Shown here one piece after another: positions 50,261-62,097 of a stretch of 64,000 bases of DNA; positions within the stretch are counted from its first letter, which is position 1; each line of letters opens with the position of its first letter. The position numbers and the translations under genes are program-made. The notes beneath the pieces are model-generated. The model did no database searches and was not told where the DNA came from. It worked only from the letters and a program-made list of their open reading frames with translations. The stretch comes from Apoderus coryli (taxonomy: Eukaryota; Arthropoda; Insecta; Coleoptera; Attelabidae): the NCBI GenBank assembly GCA_911728435.2, contig CAJVRQ020000079.1, positions 1 to 64,000 on the forward strand, written 5' to 3'.

Positions 50261-52034
50261 GTAACAAAACGCTCTAAATCGTTCTAATTTGCTTTTTTAT
50301 GCTTAATCTAATTTCTTTAGACTAATAAAATTTACTTTTAAATTCCAAGTGAGAAAACAGCTTTTTGGGAGCCATTTGAAAAGTTTAATTCTAAATAACA
50401 AAATTTTAGTAACAAAACGCGCTAATTCGTTCTAAATTGCTTATTTACGCTTAATCTAACTTATTTTCACTAATAAAATTTACTTTTAAATTCTAAGTGT
50501 GAAAACAGCTTTTTGGGAGCCATTTGAAAAGTTTAATTCTAAATAACAAAATTTTAGTAACAAAACGCGCTAATTCGTTGTAAATTGCTTATTTACGCTT
50601 AATCCAACTTATTTTCACTAATAAAATTTACTTTTAAATTCTAAGTATGAAAACAGCTTTTTGGGAGCCATTTGAAAAGTTTAATTCTAAATAACAAAAT
50701 TTTAGTAACAAAACGCTCCAATTCGTTCTAATTTGCTTTTTTATGCTTAATCTAGTTTCTTTTGACTAATAAAATTTACTTCTAATTTCTAAGTGAGAAA
50801 ACAGCTTTTTGGGAGCCATTTGAAAAGTTTAATTCTAAATAACAAAATTTTAGTAACAAAACGCTCTAAATCGTTCTAATTTGCTTTTTTATGCTTAATC
50901 TAATTTCTTTAGACTAATAAAATTTACTTTTAAATTCCAAGTGAGAAAACAGCTTTTTGGGAGCCATTTGAAAAGTTTAATTCTAAATAACAAAATTTTA
51001 GTAACAAAACGCGCTAATTCGTTCTAAATTGCTTATTTACGCTTAATCTAACTTATTTTCACTAATAAAATTTACTTTTAAATTCTAAGTGTGAAAACAG
51101 CTTTTTGGGAGCCATTTGAAAAGTTTAATTCTAAATAACAAAATTTTAGTAACAAAACGCGCTAATTCGTTGTAAATTGCTTATTTACGCTTAATCTAAC
51201 TTATTTTCACTAATAAAATTTACTTTTAAATTCTAAGTAAGAAAACAGCTTTTTGGGAGCCATTTGAAACGTTTAATTCTATATAACAAAATTTTAGTAA
51301 CAAAACGCTCTAAATCGTTCTAATTTGCTTTTTTATGCTTAATCTAATTTCTTTAGACTAATAAAATTTACTTTTAAATTCCAAGTGAGAAAACAGCTTT
51401 TTGGGAGCCATTTGAAAAGTTTAATTCTAAATAACAAAATTTTAGTAACAAAACGCGCTAATTCGTTCTAAATTGCTTATTTACGCTTAATCTAACTTAT
51501 TTTCACTAATAAAATTTACTTTTAAATTCTAAGTGTGAAAACAGCTTTTTGGGAGCCATTTGAAAAGTTTAATTCTAAATAACAAAATTTTAGTAACAAA
51601 ACGCGCTAAATCGTTCTAATTTGCTTTTTTATGCTTAATCTAATTTCTTTTGACTAATAAAATTTACTTTTAATTTCTAAGTGAGAAAACAGCTTTTTGG
51701 GAGCTATTTGAAACGTTTAATTCTAAATAACAATATTTTAGTAACAAAACGCTCTAATTCGTTCTAAATTGCTTATTTACGCTTAATCTAACTTATTTTC
51801 ACTAATAAAATTTACTTTTAAATTCTAAGTGAGAAAACAGCTTTTTGGGAGCCATTTGAACGTTTAATTCTAAATAACAAAATTTTAGTAACAAAACGCG
51901 CTAATTCGTTGTAAATTGCTTATTTACGCTTAATCCAACTTTTTTTCACTAATAAAATTTACTTTTAAATTCTAAGTATGAAAACAGCTTTTTGGGAGCC
52001 ATTTGAACGTTTAATTCTAAATAACAAAATTTTA
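50252..52034. repeat. 148-bp satellite between arrays A and B
   Basis: 1783 bp, about 12 monomers, in phase with the rest. It matches the block at 57003-58785, which has the same length, and shares its early markers (TCTAGTTTC, TTCTATATAAC) with 53967-56490. No other feature seen. Confidence 0.95.
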
Positions 52035-52222
52035 TTTGGAATGGGCTTGTTTAACAAAACAAGACTTAAAATCCGAGAGTTTGTCTGTCAACCACTATAC
52101 TTTCACCAGACGGCCGTTTCGTCGATCCACGACTCATCAGTGGTGATCGGTCAGTAGTTGACAGCCAAACTCTCGTAAATAATGTGGTATATACCACAAA
52201 CGGTACAGAGATGTAAAAGGAT
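52035..52222. repeat. Truncated 332-bp unit B1 (188 bp)
   Basis: Begins at the standard left junction TTTTA/TTTGG and stops at AAAAGGAT. It is followed by ten bases (AAAGAATAAT) that match neither the unit nor the usual satellite, then satellite AAAACGCGC. The part kept includes the complete ribozyme and the 16-bp palindrome; the rest of the unit is lost. Confidence 0.93.
52074..52175 (-). ncRNA. Type I hammerhead ribozyme, copy B1
   Basis: Complete core and stems inside a truncated unit; predicted cleavage between 52109 and 52108. Confidence 0.91.
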
Positions 52223-52374
52223 AAAGAATAATAAAACGCGCTAATTCGTTGTAAATTGCTTATTTACGCTTAATCCAACTTTTTTTCACTAATAAAATTT
52301 ACTTTTAAATTCTAAGTATGAAAACAGCTTTTTGGGAGCCATTTGAACGTTTAATTCTAAATAACAAAATTTTA
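52223..52374. repeat. Junction filler plus one satellite monomer
   Basis: 152 bp: AAAGAATAAT followed by a single CGTTGTAAATTGC-type monomer with the AATCCAACTTTTTTTC variant. Together with the adjacent 188-bp ribozyme copy it forms a composite 340-bp repeat. Confidence 0.9.
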
Positions 52375-52562
52375 TTTGGAATGGGCTTGTTTAACAAAAC
52401 AAGACTTAAAATCCGAGAGTTTGTCTGTCAACCACTATACTTTCACCAGACGGCCGTTTCGTCGATCCACGACTCATCAGTGGTGATCGGTCAGTAGTTG
52501 ACAGCCAAACTCTCGTAAATAATGTGGTATATACCACAAACGGTACAGAGATGTAAAAGGAT
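52375..52562. repeat. Truncated 332-bp unit B2 (188 bp)
   Basis: Second copy of the composite repeat, 340 bp after B1 and with identical left and right junctions. Confidence 0.93.
52414..52515 (-). ncRNA. Type I hammerhead ribozyme, copy B2
   Basis: Complete; predicted cleavage between 52449 and 52448. Confidence 0.91.
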
Positions 52563-53454
52563 AAAGAATAATAAAACGCGCTAATTCGTTGTAAATTGCT
52601 TATTTACGCTTAATCCAACTTATTTTCACTAATAAAATTTACTTTTAAATTCTAAGTATGAAAACAGCTTTTTGGGAGCCATTTGAAAAGTTTAATTCTA
52701 AATAACAAAATTTTAGTAACAAAACGCTCCAATTCGTTCTAATTTGCTTTTTTATGCTTAATCTAATTTCTTTTGACTAATAAAATTTACTTCTAATTTC
52801 TAAGTGAGAAAACAGCTTTTTGGGAGCCATTTGAAAAGTTTAATTCTAAATAACAAAATTTTAGTAACAAAACGCTCTAAATCGTTCTAATTTGCTTTTT
52901 TATGCTTAATCTAATTTCTTTAGACTAATAAAATTTACTTTTAAATTCCAAGTGAGAAAACAGCTTTTTGGGAGCCATTTGAAAAGTTTAATTCTAAATA
53001 ACAAAATTTTAGTAACAAAACGCGCTAATTCGTTCTAAATTGCTTATTTACGCTTAATCTAACTTATTTTCACTAATAAAATTTACTTTTAAATTCTAAG
53101 TGTGAAAACAGCTTTTTGGGAGCCATTTGAAAAGTTTAATTCTAAATAACAAAATTTTAGTAACAAAACGCGCTAAATCGTTCTAATTTGCTTTTTTATG
53201 CTTAATCTAATTTCTTTTGACTAATAAAATTTACTTTTAATTTCTAAGTGAGAAAACAGCTTTTTGGGAGCCATTTGAAACGTTTAATTCTAAATAACAA
53301 TATTTTAGTAACAAAACGCTCTAATTCGTTCTAAATTGCTTATTTACGCTTAATCTAACTTATTTTCACTAATAAAATTTACTTTTAAATTCTAAGTGAG
53401 AAAACAGCTTTTTGGGAGCCATTTGAACGTTTAATTCTAAATAACAAAATTTTA
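52563..53454. repeat. 148-bp satellite between B2 and array C
   Basis: 892 bp, about six monomers after the AAAGAATAAT filler. The same length and order are found at 59314-60205. No other feature seen. Confidence 0.95.
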
Positions 53455-53493
53455 TTTGGAATGGGCTTGTTTAACAAAACAAGACTTAAAATC

Positions 53494-53595
53494 CGAGAGT
53501 TTGTCTGTCAACCACTATACTTTCACCAGACGGCCGTTTCGTCGATCCACGACTCATCAGTGGTGATCGGTCAGTAGTTGACAGCCAAACTCTCG
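53494..53595 (-). ncRNA. Type I hammerhead ribozyme, array C unit 1
   Basis: Complete; predicted cleavage between 53529 and 53528. Confidence 0.92.
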
Positions 53596-53825
53596 TAAAT
53601 AATGTGGTATATACCACAAACGGTACAGAGATGTAAAAGGATGTGTTTGGCGACATCTAGTTTTATTGTTGGTAGTACGCCGAGTGAACACAGTTCCTAT
53701 ATCGACTGCCTGGGAGGTCTCTGACCTCATAAAGCAACTACCAACACATAGACGCGCCGATACTCCCTTAAGCGGGATCGCATATATTTGGAATGGGCTT
53801 GTTTAACAAAACAAGACTTAAAATC

Positions 53826-53927
53826 CGAGAGTTTGTCTGTCAACCACTATACTTTCACCAGACGGCCGTTTCGTCGATCCACGACTCATCAGTGGTGATC
53901 GGTCAGTAGTTGACAGCCAAACTCTCG
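53826..53927 (-). ncRNA. Type I hammerhead ribozyme, array C unit 2 (partial unit)
   Basis: Complete ribozyme in the 180-bp partial unit; predicted cleavage between 53861 and 53860. Confidence 0.92.
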
Positions 53928-53966
53928 TAAATAATGTGGTATATACCACAAACGGTACAGAGATGT

Positions 53967-56490
53967 AAAATTTTAGTAACAAAACGCTCTAAATCGTTCT
54001 AATTTGCTTTTTTATGCTTAATCTAATTTCTTTAGACTAATAAAATTTACTTTTAAATTCCAAGTGAGAAAACAGCTTTTTGGGAGCCATTTGAAAAGTT
54101 TAATTCTAAATAACAAAATTTTAGTAACAAAACGCGCTAATTCGTTCTAAATTGCTTATTTACGCTTAATCTAACTTATTTTCACTAATAAAATTTACTT
54201 TTAAATTCTAAGTGTGAAAACAGCTTTTTGGGAGCCATTTGAAAAGTTTAATTCTAAATAACAAAATTTTAGTAACAAAACGCGCTAATTCGTTGTAAAT
54301 TGCTTATTTACGCTTAATCCAACTTATTTTCACTAATAAAATTTACTTTTAAATTCTAAGTATAAAAACAGCTTTTTGGGAGCCATTTGAAAAGTTTAAT
54401 TCTAAATAACAAAATTTTAGTAACAAAACGCTCCAATTCGTTCTAATTTGCTTTTTTATGCTTAATCTAGTTTCTTTTGACTAATAAAATTTACTTCTAA
54501 TTTCTAAGTGAGAAAACAGCTTTTTGGGAGCCATTTGAAAAGTTTAATTCTAAATAACAAAATTTTAGTAACAAAACGCTCTAAATCGTTCTAATTTGCT
54601 TTTTTATGCTTAATCTAATTTCTTTAGACTAATAAAATTTACTTTTAAATTCCAAGTGAGAAAACAGCTTTTTGGGAGCCATTTGAAAAGTTTAATTCTA
54701 AATAACAAAATTTTAGTAACAAAACGCGCTAATTCGTTCTAAATTGCTTATTTACGCTTAATCTAACTTATTTTCACTAATAAAATTTACTTTTAAATTC
54801 TAAGTGTGAAAACAGCTTTTTGGGAGCCATTTGAAAAGTTTAATTCTAAATAACAAAATTTTAGTAACAAAACGCGCTAATTCGTTGTAAATTGCTTATT
54901 TACGCTTAATCTAACTTATTTTCACTAATAAAATTTACTTTTAAATTCTAAGTAAGAAAACAGCTTTTTGGGAGCCATTTGAAACGTTTAATTCTATATA
55001 ACAAAATTTTAGTAACAAAACGCTCTAAATCGTTCTAATTTGCTTTTTTATGCTTAATCTAATTTCTTTAGACTAATAAAATTTACTTTTAAATTCCAAG
55101 TGAGAAAACAGCTTTTTGGGAGCCATTTGAAAAGTTTAATTCTAAATAACAAAATTTTAGTAACAAAACGCGCTAATTCGTTCTAAATTGCTTATTTACG
55201 CTTAATCTAACTTATTTTCACTAATAAAATTTACTTTTAAATTCTAAGTGTGAAAACAGCTTTTTGGGAGCCATTTGAAAAGTTTAATTCTAAATAACAA
55301 AATTTTAGTAACAAAACGCGCTAAATCGTTCTAATTTGCTTTTTTATGCTTAATCTAATTTCTTTTGACTAATAAAATTTACTTTTAAATTCTAAGTAAG
55401 AAAACAGCTTTTTGGGAGCCATTTGAAACGTTTAATTCTATATAACAAAATTTTAGTAACAAAACGCTCTAAATCGTTCTAATTTGCTTTTTTATGCTTA
55501 ATCTAATTTCTTTAGACTAATAAAATTTACTTTTAAATTCCAAGTGAGAAAACAGCTTTTTGGGAGCCATTTGAAAAGTTTAATTCTAAATAACAAAATT
55601 TTAGTAACAAAACGCGCTAATTCGTTGTAAATTGCTTATTTACGCTTAATCCAACTTATTTTCACTAATAAAATTTACTTTTAAATTCTAAGTATGAAAA
55701 CAGCTTTTTGGGAGCCATTTGAAAAGTTTAATTCTAAATAACAAAATTTTAGTAACAAAACGCTCCAATTCGTTCTAATTTGCTTTTTTATGCTTAATCT
55801 AATTTCTTTTGACTAATAAAATTTACTTCTAATTTCTAAGTGAGAAAACAGCTTTTTGGGAGCCATTTGAAAAGTTTAATTCTAAATAACAAAATTTTAG
55901 TAACAAAACGCTCTAAATCGTTCTAATTTGCTTTTTTATGCTTAATCTAATTTCTTTAGACTAATAAAATTTACTTTTAAATTCCAAGTGAGAAAACAGC
56001 TTTTTGGGAGCCATTTGAAAAGTTTAATTCTAAATAACAAAATTTTAGTAACAAAACGCGCTAATTCGTTCTAAATTGCTTATTTACGCTTAATCTAACT
56101 TATTTTCACTAATAAAATTTACTTTTAAATTCTAAGTGTGAAAACAGCTTTTTGGGAGCCATTTGAAAAGTTTAATTCTAAATAACAAAATTTTAGTAAC
56201 AAAACGCGCTAAATCGTTCTAATTTGCTTTTTTATGCTTAATCTAATTTCTTTTGACTAATAAAATTTACTTTTAAATTCTAAGTGAGAAAACAGCTTTT
56301 TGGGAGCTATTTGAAACGTTTAATTCTAAATAACAATATTTTAGTAACAAAACGCTCTAATTCGTTCTAAATTGCTTATTTACGCTTAATCTAACTTATT
56401 TTCACTAATAAAATTTACTTTTAAATTCTAAGTGAGAAAACAGCTTTTTGGGAGCCATTTGAACGTTTAATTCTAAATAACAAAATTTTA
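53967..56490. repeat. 148-bp satellite between arrays C and D
   Basis: 2524 bp, about 17 monomers. Its first part matches the block after array D at an offset of 3036 bp, including the AAGTATAAAAAC variant at 54357 onward and 57393 onward. No other feature seen. Confidence 0.95.
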
Positions 56491-56529
56491 TTTGGAATGG
56501 GCTTGTTTAACAAAACAAGACTTAAAATC

Positions 56530-56631
56530 CGAGAGTTTGTCTGTCAACCACTATACTTTCACCAGACGGCCGTTTCGTCGATCCACGACTCATCAGTGGT
56601 GATCGGTCAGTAGTTGACAGCCAAACTCTCG
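56530..56631 (-). ncRNA. Type I hammerhead ribozyme, array D unit 1
   Basis: Complete; predicted cleavage between 56565 and 56564. Confidence 0.92.
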
Positions 56632-56861
56632 TAAATAATGTGGTATATACCACAAACGGTACAGAGATGTAAAAGGATGTGTTTGGCGACATCTAGTTTT
56701 ATTGTTGGTAGTACGCCGAGTGAACACAGTTCCTATATCGACTGCCTGGGAGGTCTCTGACCTCATAAAGCAACTACCAACACATAGACGCGCCGATACT
56801 CCCTTAAGCGGGATCGCATATATTTGGAATGGGCTTGTTTAACAAAACAAGACTTAAAATC

Positions 56862-56963
56862 CGAGAGTTTGTCTGTCAACCACTATACTTTCACCAGACG
56901 GCCGTTTCGTCGATCCACGACTCATCAGTGGTGATCGGTCAGTAGTTGACAGCCAAACTCTCG
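56862..56963 (-). ncRNA. Type I hammerhead ribozyme, array D unit 2 (partial unit)
   Basis: Complete; predicted cleavage between 56897 and 56896. Confidence 0.92.
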
Positions 56964-57002
56964 TAAATAATGTGGTATATACCACAAACGGTACAGAGAT
57001 GT

Positions 57003-58785
57003 AAAATTTTAGTAACAAAACGCTCTAAATCGTTCTAATTTGCTTTTTTATGCTTAATCTAATTTCTTTAGACTAATAAAATTTACTTTTAAATTCCAAG
57101 TGAGAAAACAGCTTTTTGGGAGCCATTTGAAAAGTTTAATTCTAAATAACAAAATTTTAGTAACAAAACGCGCTAATTCGTTCTAAATTGCTTATTTACG
57201 CTTAATCTAACTTATTTTCACTAATAAAATTTACTTTTAAATTCTAAGTGTGAAAACAGCTTTTTGGGAGCCATTTGAAAAGTTTAATTCTAAATAACAA
57301 AATTTTAGTAACAAAACGCGCTAATTCGTTGTAAATTGCTTATTTACGCTTAATCCAACTTATTTTCACTAATAAAATTTACTTTTAAATTCTAAGTATA
57401 AAAACAGCTTTTTGGGAGCCATTTGAAAAGTTTAATTCTAAATAACAAAATTTTAGTAACAAAACGCTCCAATTCGTTCTAATTTGCTTTTTTATGCTTA
57501 ATCTAGTTTCTTTTGACTAATAAAATTTACTTCTAATTTCTAAGTGAGAAAACAGCTTTTTGGGAGCCATTTGAAAAGTTTAATTCTAAATAACAAAATT
57601 TTAGTAACAAAACGCTCTAAATCGTTCTAATTTGCTTTTTTATGCTTAATCTAATTTCTTTAGACTAATAAAATTTACTTTTAAATTCCAAGTGAGAAAA
57701 CAGCTTTTTGGGAGCCATTTGAAAAGTTTAATTCTAAATAACAAAATTTTAGTAACAAAACGCGCTAATTCGTTCTAAATTGCTTATTTACGCTTAATCT
57801 AACTTATTTTCACTAATAAAATTTACTTTTAAATTCTAAGTGAGAAAACAGCTTTTTGGGAGCCATTTGAAAAGTTTAATTCTAAATAACAAAATTTTAG
57901 TAACAAAACGCGCTAATTCGTTGTAAATTGCTTATTTACGCTTAATCTAACTTATTTTCACTAATAAAATTTACTTTTAAATTCTAAGTAAGAAAACAGC
58001 TTTTTGGGAGCCATTTGAAACGTTTAATTCTATATAACAAAATTTTAGTAACAAAACGCTCTAAATCGTTCTAATTTGCTTTTTTATGCTTAATCTAATT
58101 TCTTTAGACTAATAAAATTTACTTTTAAATTCCAAGTGAGAAAACAGCTTTTTGGGAGCCATTTGAAAAGTTTAATTCTAAATAACAAAATTTTAGTAAC
58201 AAAACGCGCTAATTCGTTCTAAATTGCTTATTTACGCTTAATCTAACTTATTTTCACTAATAAAATTTACTTTTAAATTCTAAGTGTGAAAACAGCTTTT
58301 TGGGAGCCATTTGAAAAGTTTAATTCTAAATAACAAAATTTTAGTAACAAAACGCGCTAAATCGTTCTAATTTGCTTTTTTATGCTTAATCTAATTTCTT
58401 TTGACTAATAAAATTTACTTTTAATTTCTAAGTGAGAAAACAGCTTTTTGGGAGCTATTTGAAACGTTTAATTCTAAATAACAATATTTTAGTAACAAAA
58501 CGCTCTAATTCGTTCTAAATTGCTTATTTACGCTTAATCTAACTTATTTTCACTAATAAAATTTACTTTTAAATTCTAAGTGAGAAAACAGCTTTTTGGG
58601 AGCCATTTGAACGTTTAATTCTAAATAACAAAATTTTAGTAACAAAACGCGCTAATTCGTTGTAAATTGCCTATTTACGCTTAATCCAACTTTTTTTCAC
58701 TAATAAAATTTACTTTTAAATTCTAAGTATGAAAACAGCTTTTTGGGAGCCATTTGAACGTTTAATTCTAAATAACAAAATTTTA
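57003..58785. repeat. 148-bp satellite between array D and copy E1
   Basis: 1783 bp, the counterpart of 50252-52034 at offset 6751. No other feature seen. Confidence 0.95.
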
Positions 58786-58973
58786 TTTGGAATGGGCTTG
58801 TTTAACAAAACAAGACTTAAAATCCGAGAGTTTGTCTGTCAACCACTATACTTTCACCAGACGGCCGTTTCGTCGATCCACGACTCATCAGTGGTGATCG
58901 GTCAGTAGTTGACAGCCAAACTCTCGTAAATAATGTGGTATATACCACAAACGGTACAGAGATGTAAAAGGAT
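58786..58973. repeat. Truncated 332-bp unit E1 (188 bp)
   Basis: Counterpart of B1 at offset 6751, with the same AAAAGGAT end and AAAGAATAAT filler. Confidence 0.93.
58825..58926 (-). ncRNA. Type I hammerhead ribozyme, copy E1
   Basis: Complete; predicted cleavage between 58860 and 58859. Confidence 0.91.
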
Positions 58974-59125
58974 AAAGAATAATAAAACGCGCTAATTCGT
59001 TGTAAATTGCTTATTTACGCTTAATCCAACTTTTTTTCACTAATAAAATTTACTTTTAAATTCTAAGTATGAAAACAGCTTTTTGGGAGCCATTTGAACG
59101 TTTAATTCTAAATAACAAAATTTTA
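58974..59125. repeat. Junction filler plus one satellite monomer (E1-E2)
   Basis: 152 bp, the satellite half of the 340-bp composite repeat. Confidence 0.9.
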
Positions 59126-59313
59126 TTTGGAATGGGCTTGTTTAACAAAACAAGACTTAAAATCCGAGAGTTTGTCTGTCAACCACTATACTTTCACCAG
59201 ACGGCCGTTTCGTCGATCCACGACTCATCAGTGGTGATCGGTCAGTAGTTGACAGCCAAACTCTCGTAAATAATGTGGTATATACCACAAACGGTACAGA
59301 GATGTAAAAGGAT
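59126..59313. repeat. Truncated 332-bp unit E2 (188 bp)
   Basis: 340 bp after E1, with identical junctions; counterpart of B2. Confidence 0.93.
59165..59266 (-). ncRNA. Type I hammerhead ribozyme, copy E2
   Basis: Complete; predicted cleavage between 59200 and 59199. Confidence 0.91.
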
Positions 59314-60205
59314 AAAGAATAATAAAACGCGCTAATTCGTTGTAAATTGCTTATTTACGCTTAATCCAACTTATTTTCACTAATAAAATTTACTTTTAAA
59401 TTCTAAGTATGAAAACAGCTTTTTGGGAGCCATTTGAAAAGTTTAATTCTAAATAACAAAATTTTAGTAACAAAACGCTCCAATTCGTTCTAATTTGCTT
59501 TTTTATGCTTAATCTAATTTCTTTTGACTAATAAAATTTACTTCTAATTTCTAAGTGAGAAAACAGCTTTTTGGGAGCCATTTGAAAAGTTTAATTCTAA
59601 ATAACAAAATTTTAGTAACAAAACGCTCTAAATCGTTCTAATTTGCTTTTTTATGCTTAATCTAATTTCTTTAGACTAATAAAATTTACTTTTAAATTCC
59701 AAGTGAGAAAACAGCTTTTTGGGAGCCATTTGAAAAGTTTAATTCTAAATAACAAAATTTTAGTAACAAAACGCGCTAATTCGTTCTAAATTGCTTATTT
59801 ACGCTTAATCTAACTTATTTTCACTAATAAAATTTACTTTTAAATTCTAAGTGTGAAAACAGCTTTTTGGGAGCCATTTGAAAAGTTTAATTCTAAATAA
59901 CAAAATTTTAGTAACAAAACGCGCTAAATCGTTCTAATTTGCTTTTTTATGCTTAATCTAATTTCTTTTGACTAATAAAATTTACTTTTAATTTCTAAGC
60001 GAGAAAACAGCTTTTTGGGAGCTATTTGAAACGTTTAATTCTAAATAACAATATTTTAGTAACAAAACGCTCTAATTCGTTCTAAATTGCTTATTTACGC
60101 TTAATCTAACTTATTTTCACTAATAAAATTTACTTTTAAATTCTAAGTGAGAAAACAGCTTTTTGGGAGCCATTTGAACGTTTAATTCTAAATAACAAAA
60201 TTTTA
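59314..60205. repeat. 148-bp satellite between E2 and F1
   Basis: 892 bp, the counterpart of 52563-53454; one private change is AAGCGAG near 59998. No other feature seen. Confidence 0.95.
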
Positions 60206-60393
60206 TTTGGAATGGGCTTGTTTAACAAAACAAGACTTAAAATCCGAGAGTTTGTCTGTCAACCACTATACTTTCACCAGACGGCCGTTTCGTCGATCCA
60301 CGACTCATCAGTGGTGATCGGTCAGTAGTTGACAGCCAAACTCTCGTAAATAATGTGGTATATACCACAAACGGTACAGAGATGTAAAAGGAT
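60206..60393. repeat. Truncated 332-bp unit F1 (188 bp)
   Basis: Occupies the place that array C holds in the upstream duplicate, but carries the 188-bp truncated form with the AAAGAATAAT filler. Confidence 0.93.
60245..60346 (-). ncRNA. Type I hammerhead ribozyme, copy F1
   Basis: Complete; predicted cleavage between 60280 and 60279. Confidence 0.91.
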
Positions 60394-60545
60394 AAAGAAT
60401 AATAAAACGCGCTAATTCGTTGTAAATTGCTTATTTACGCTTAATCCAACTTTTTTTCACTAATAAAATTTACTTTTAAATTCTAAGTATGAAAACAGCT
60501 TTTTGGGAGCCATTTGAACGTTTAATTCTAAATAACAAAATTTTA
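60394..60545. repeat. Junction filler plus one satellite monomer (F1-F2)
   Basis: 152 bp, the satellite half of the third composite-repeat pair. Confidence 0.9.
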
Positions 60546-60733
60546 TTTGGAATGGGCTTGTTTAACAAAACAAGACTTAAAATCCGAGAGTTTGTCTGTC
60601 AACCACTATACTTTCACCAGACGGCCGTTTCGTCGATCCACGACTCATCAGTGGTGATCGGTCAGTAGTTGACAGCCAAACTCTCGTAAATAATGTGGTA
60701 TATACCACAAACGGTACAGAGATGTAAAAGGAT
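60546..60733. repeat. Truncated 332-bp unit F2 (188 bp)
   Basis: 340 bp after F1, with the same junctions. Confidence 0.93.
60585..60686 (-). ncRNA. Type I hammerhead ribozyme, copy F2
   Basis: Complete; predicted cleavage between 60620 and 60619. Confidence 0.91.
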
Positions 60734-61624
60734 AAAGAATAATAAAATGCGCTAATTCGTTGTAAATTGCTTATTTACGCTTAATCCAACTTATTTTCAC
60801 TAATAAAATTTACTTTTAAATTCTAAGTATGAAAACAGCTTTTTGGGAGCCATTTGAAAAGTTTAATTCTAAATAACAAAATTTTAGTAACAAAACGCTC
60901 CAATTCGTTCTAATTTGCTTTTTTATGCTTAATCTAATTTCTTTTGACTAATAAAATTTACTTCTAATTTCTAAGTGAGAAAACAGCTTTTTGGGAGCCA
61001 TTTGAAAAGTTTAATTCTAAATAACAAAATTTTAGTAACAAAACGCTCTAAATCGTTCTAATTTGCTTTTTTATGCTTAATCTAATTTCTTTAGACTAAT
61101 AAAATTTACTTTTAAATTCCAAGTGAGAAAACAGCTTTTTGGGAGCCATTTGAAAAGTTTAATTCTAAATAACAAAATTTTAGTAACAAAACGCGCTAAA
61201 TCGTTCTAATTTGCTTTTTTATGCTTAATCTAATTTCTTTTGACTAATAAAATTTACTTTTAATTTCTAAGTGAGAAAACAGCTTTTTGGGAGCTATTTG
61301 AAACGTTTAATTCTAAATAACAATATTTTAGTAACAAAACGCTCTAATTCGTTCTAAATTGCTTATTTACGCTTAATCTAACATATTTTCACTAATAAAA
61401 TTTACTTTTAAATTCTAAGTGAGAAAACAGCTTTTTGGGAGCCATTTGAACGTTTAATTCTAAATAACAAAATTTTAGTAACAAAACGCGCTAATTCGTT
61501 GTAAATTGCTTATTTACGCTTAATCCAACTTTTTTTCACTAATAAAATTTACTTTTAAATTCTAAGTATGAAAACAGCTTTTTGGGAGCCATTTGAACGT
61601 TTAATTCTAAATAACAAAATTTTA
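60734..61624. repeat. 148-bp satellite between F2 and array G
   Basis: 891 bp, about six monomers. It resembles the blocks after B2 and E2 but has lost one internal class 2 monomer and gained one CGTTGTAAATTGC-type monomer before the array. No other feature seen. Confidence 0.95.
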
Positions 61625-61663
61625 TTTGGAATGGGCTTGTTTAACAAAACAAGACTTAAAATC

Positions 61664-61765
61664 CGAGAGTTTGTCTGTCAACCACTATACTTTCACCAGA
61701 CGGCCGTTTCGTCGATCCACGACTCATCAGTGGTGATCGGTCAGTAGTTGACAGCCAAACTCTCG
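61664..61765 (-). ncRNA. Type I hammerhead ribozyme, array G unit 1
   Basis: Complete; predicted cleavage between 61699 and 61698. Confidence 0.92.
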
Positions 61766-61995
61766 TAAATAATGTGGTATATACCACAAACGGTACAGAG
61801 ATGTAAAAGGATGTGTTTGGCGACATCTAGTTTTATTGTTGGTAGTACGGCGAGTGAACACAGTTCCTATATCGACTGCCTGGGAGGTCTCTGACCTCAT
61901 AAAGCAACTACCAACACATAGACGCGCCGATACTCCCTTAAGCGGGATCGCATATATTTGGAATGGGCTTGTTTAACAAAACAAGACTTAAAATC

Positions 61996-62097
61996 CGAGA
62001 GTTTGTCTGTCAACCACTATACTTTCACCAGACGGCCGTTTCGTCGATCCACGACTCATCAGTGGTGAACGGTCAGTAGTTGACAGCCAAACTCTCG
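61996..62097 (-). ncRNA. Type I hammerhead ribozyme, array G unit 2
   Basis: Predicted cleavage between 62031 and 62030. A substitution at 62069 lies in the stem I internal loop and could add one A-U pair there, which may weaken the tertiary contact with the stem II loop. Confidence 0.9.

Larger units (their letters stand above)
53455..53966. repeat. 332-bp hammerhead repeat, array C (1.5 units)
   Basis: One full unit (53455-53786) plus a 180-bp partial unit. It ends at GAGATGT like array A and is flanked by AAAATTTTA at 53446-53454 and 53967-53975. The 512-bp form is shared with array D. Confidence 0.95.
56491..57002. repeat. 332-bp hammerhead repeat, array D (1.5 units)
   Basis: Same 512-bp form as array C, 3036 bp downstream. 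Units start at 56491 and 56823; AAAATTTTA flanks it at 56482-56490 and 57003-57011. It also aligns with the last two units of array A at an offset of 6751 bp. Confidence 0.95.
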
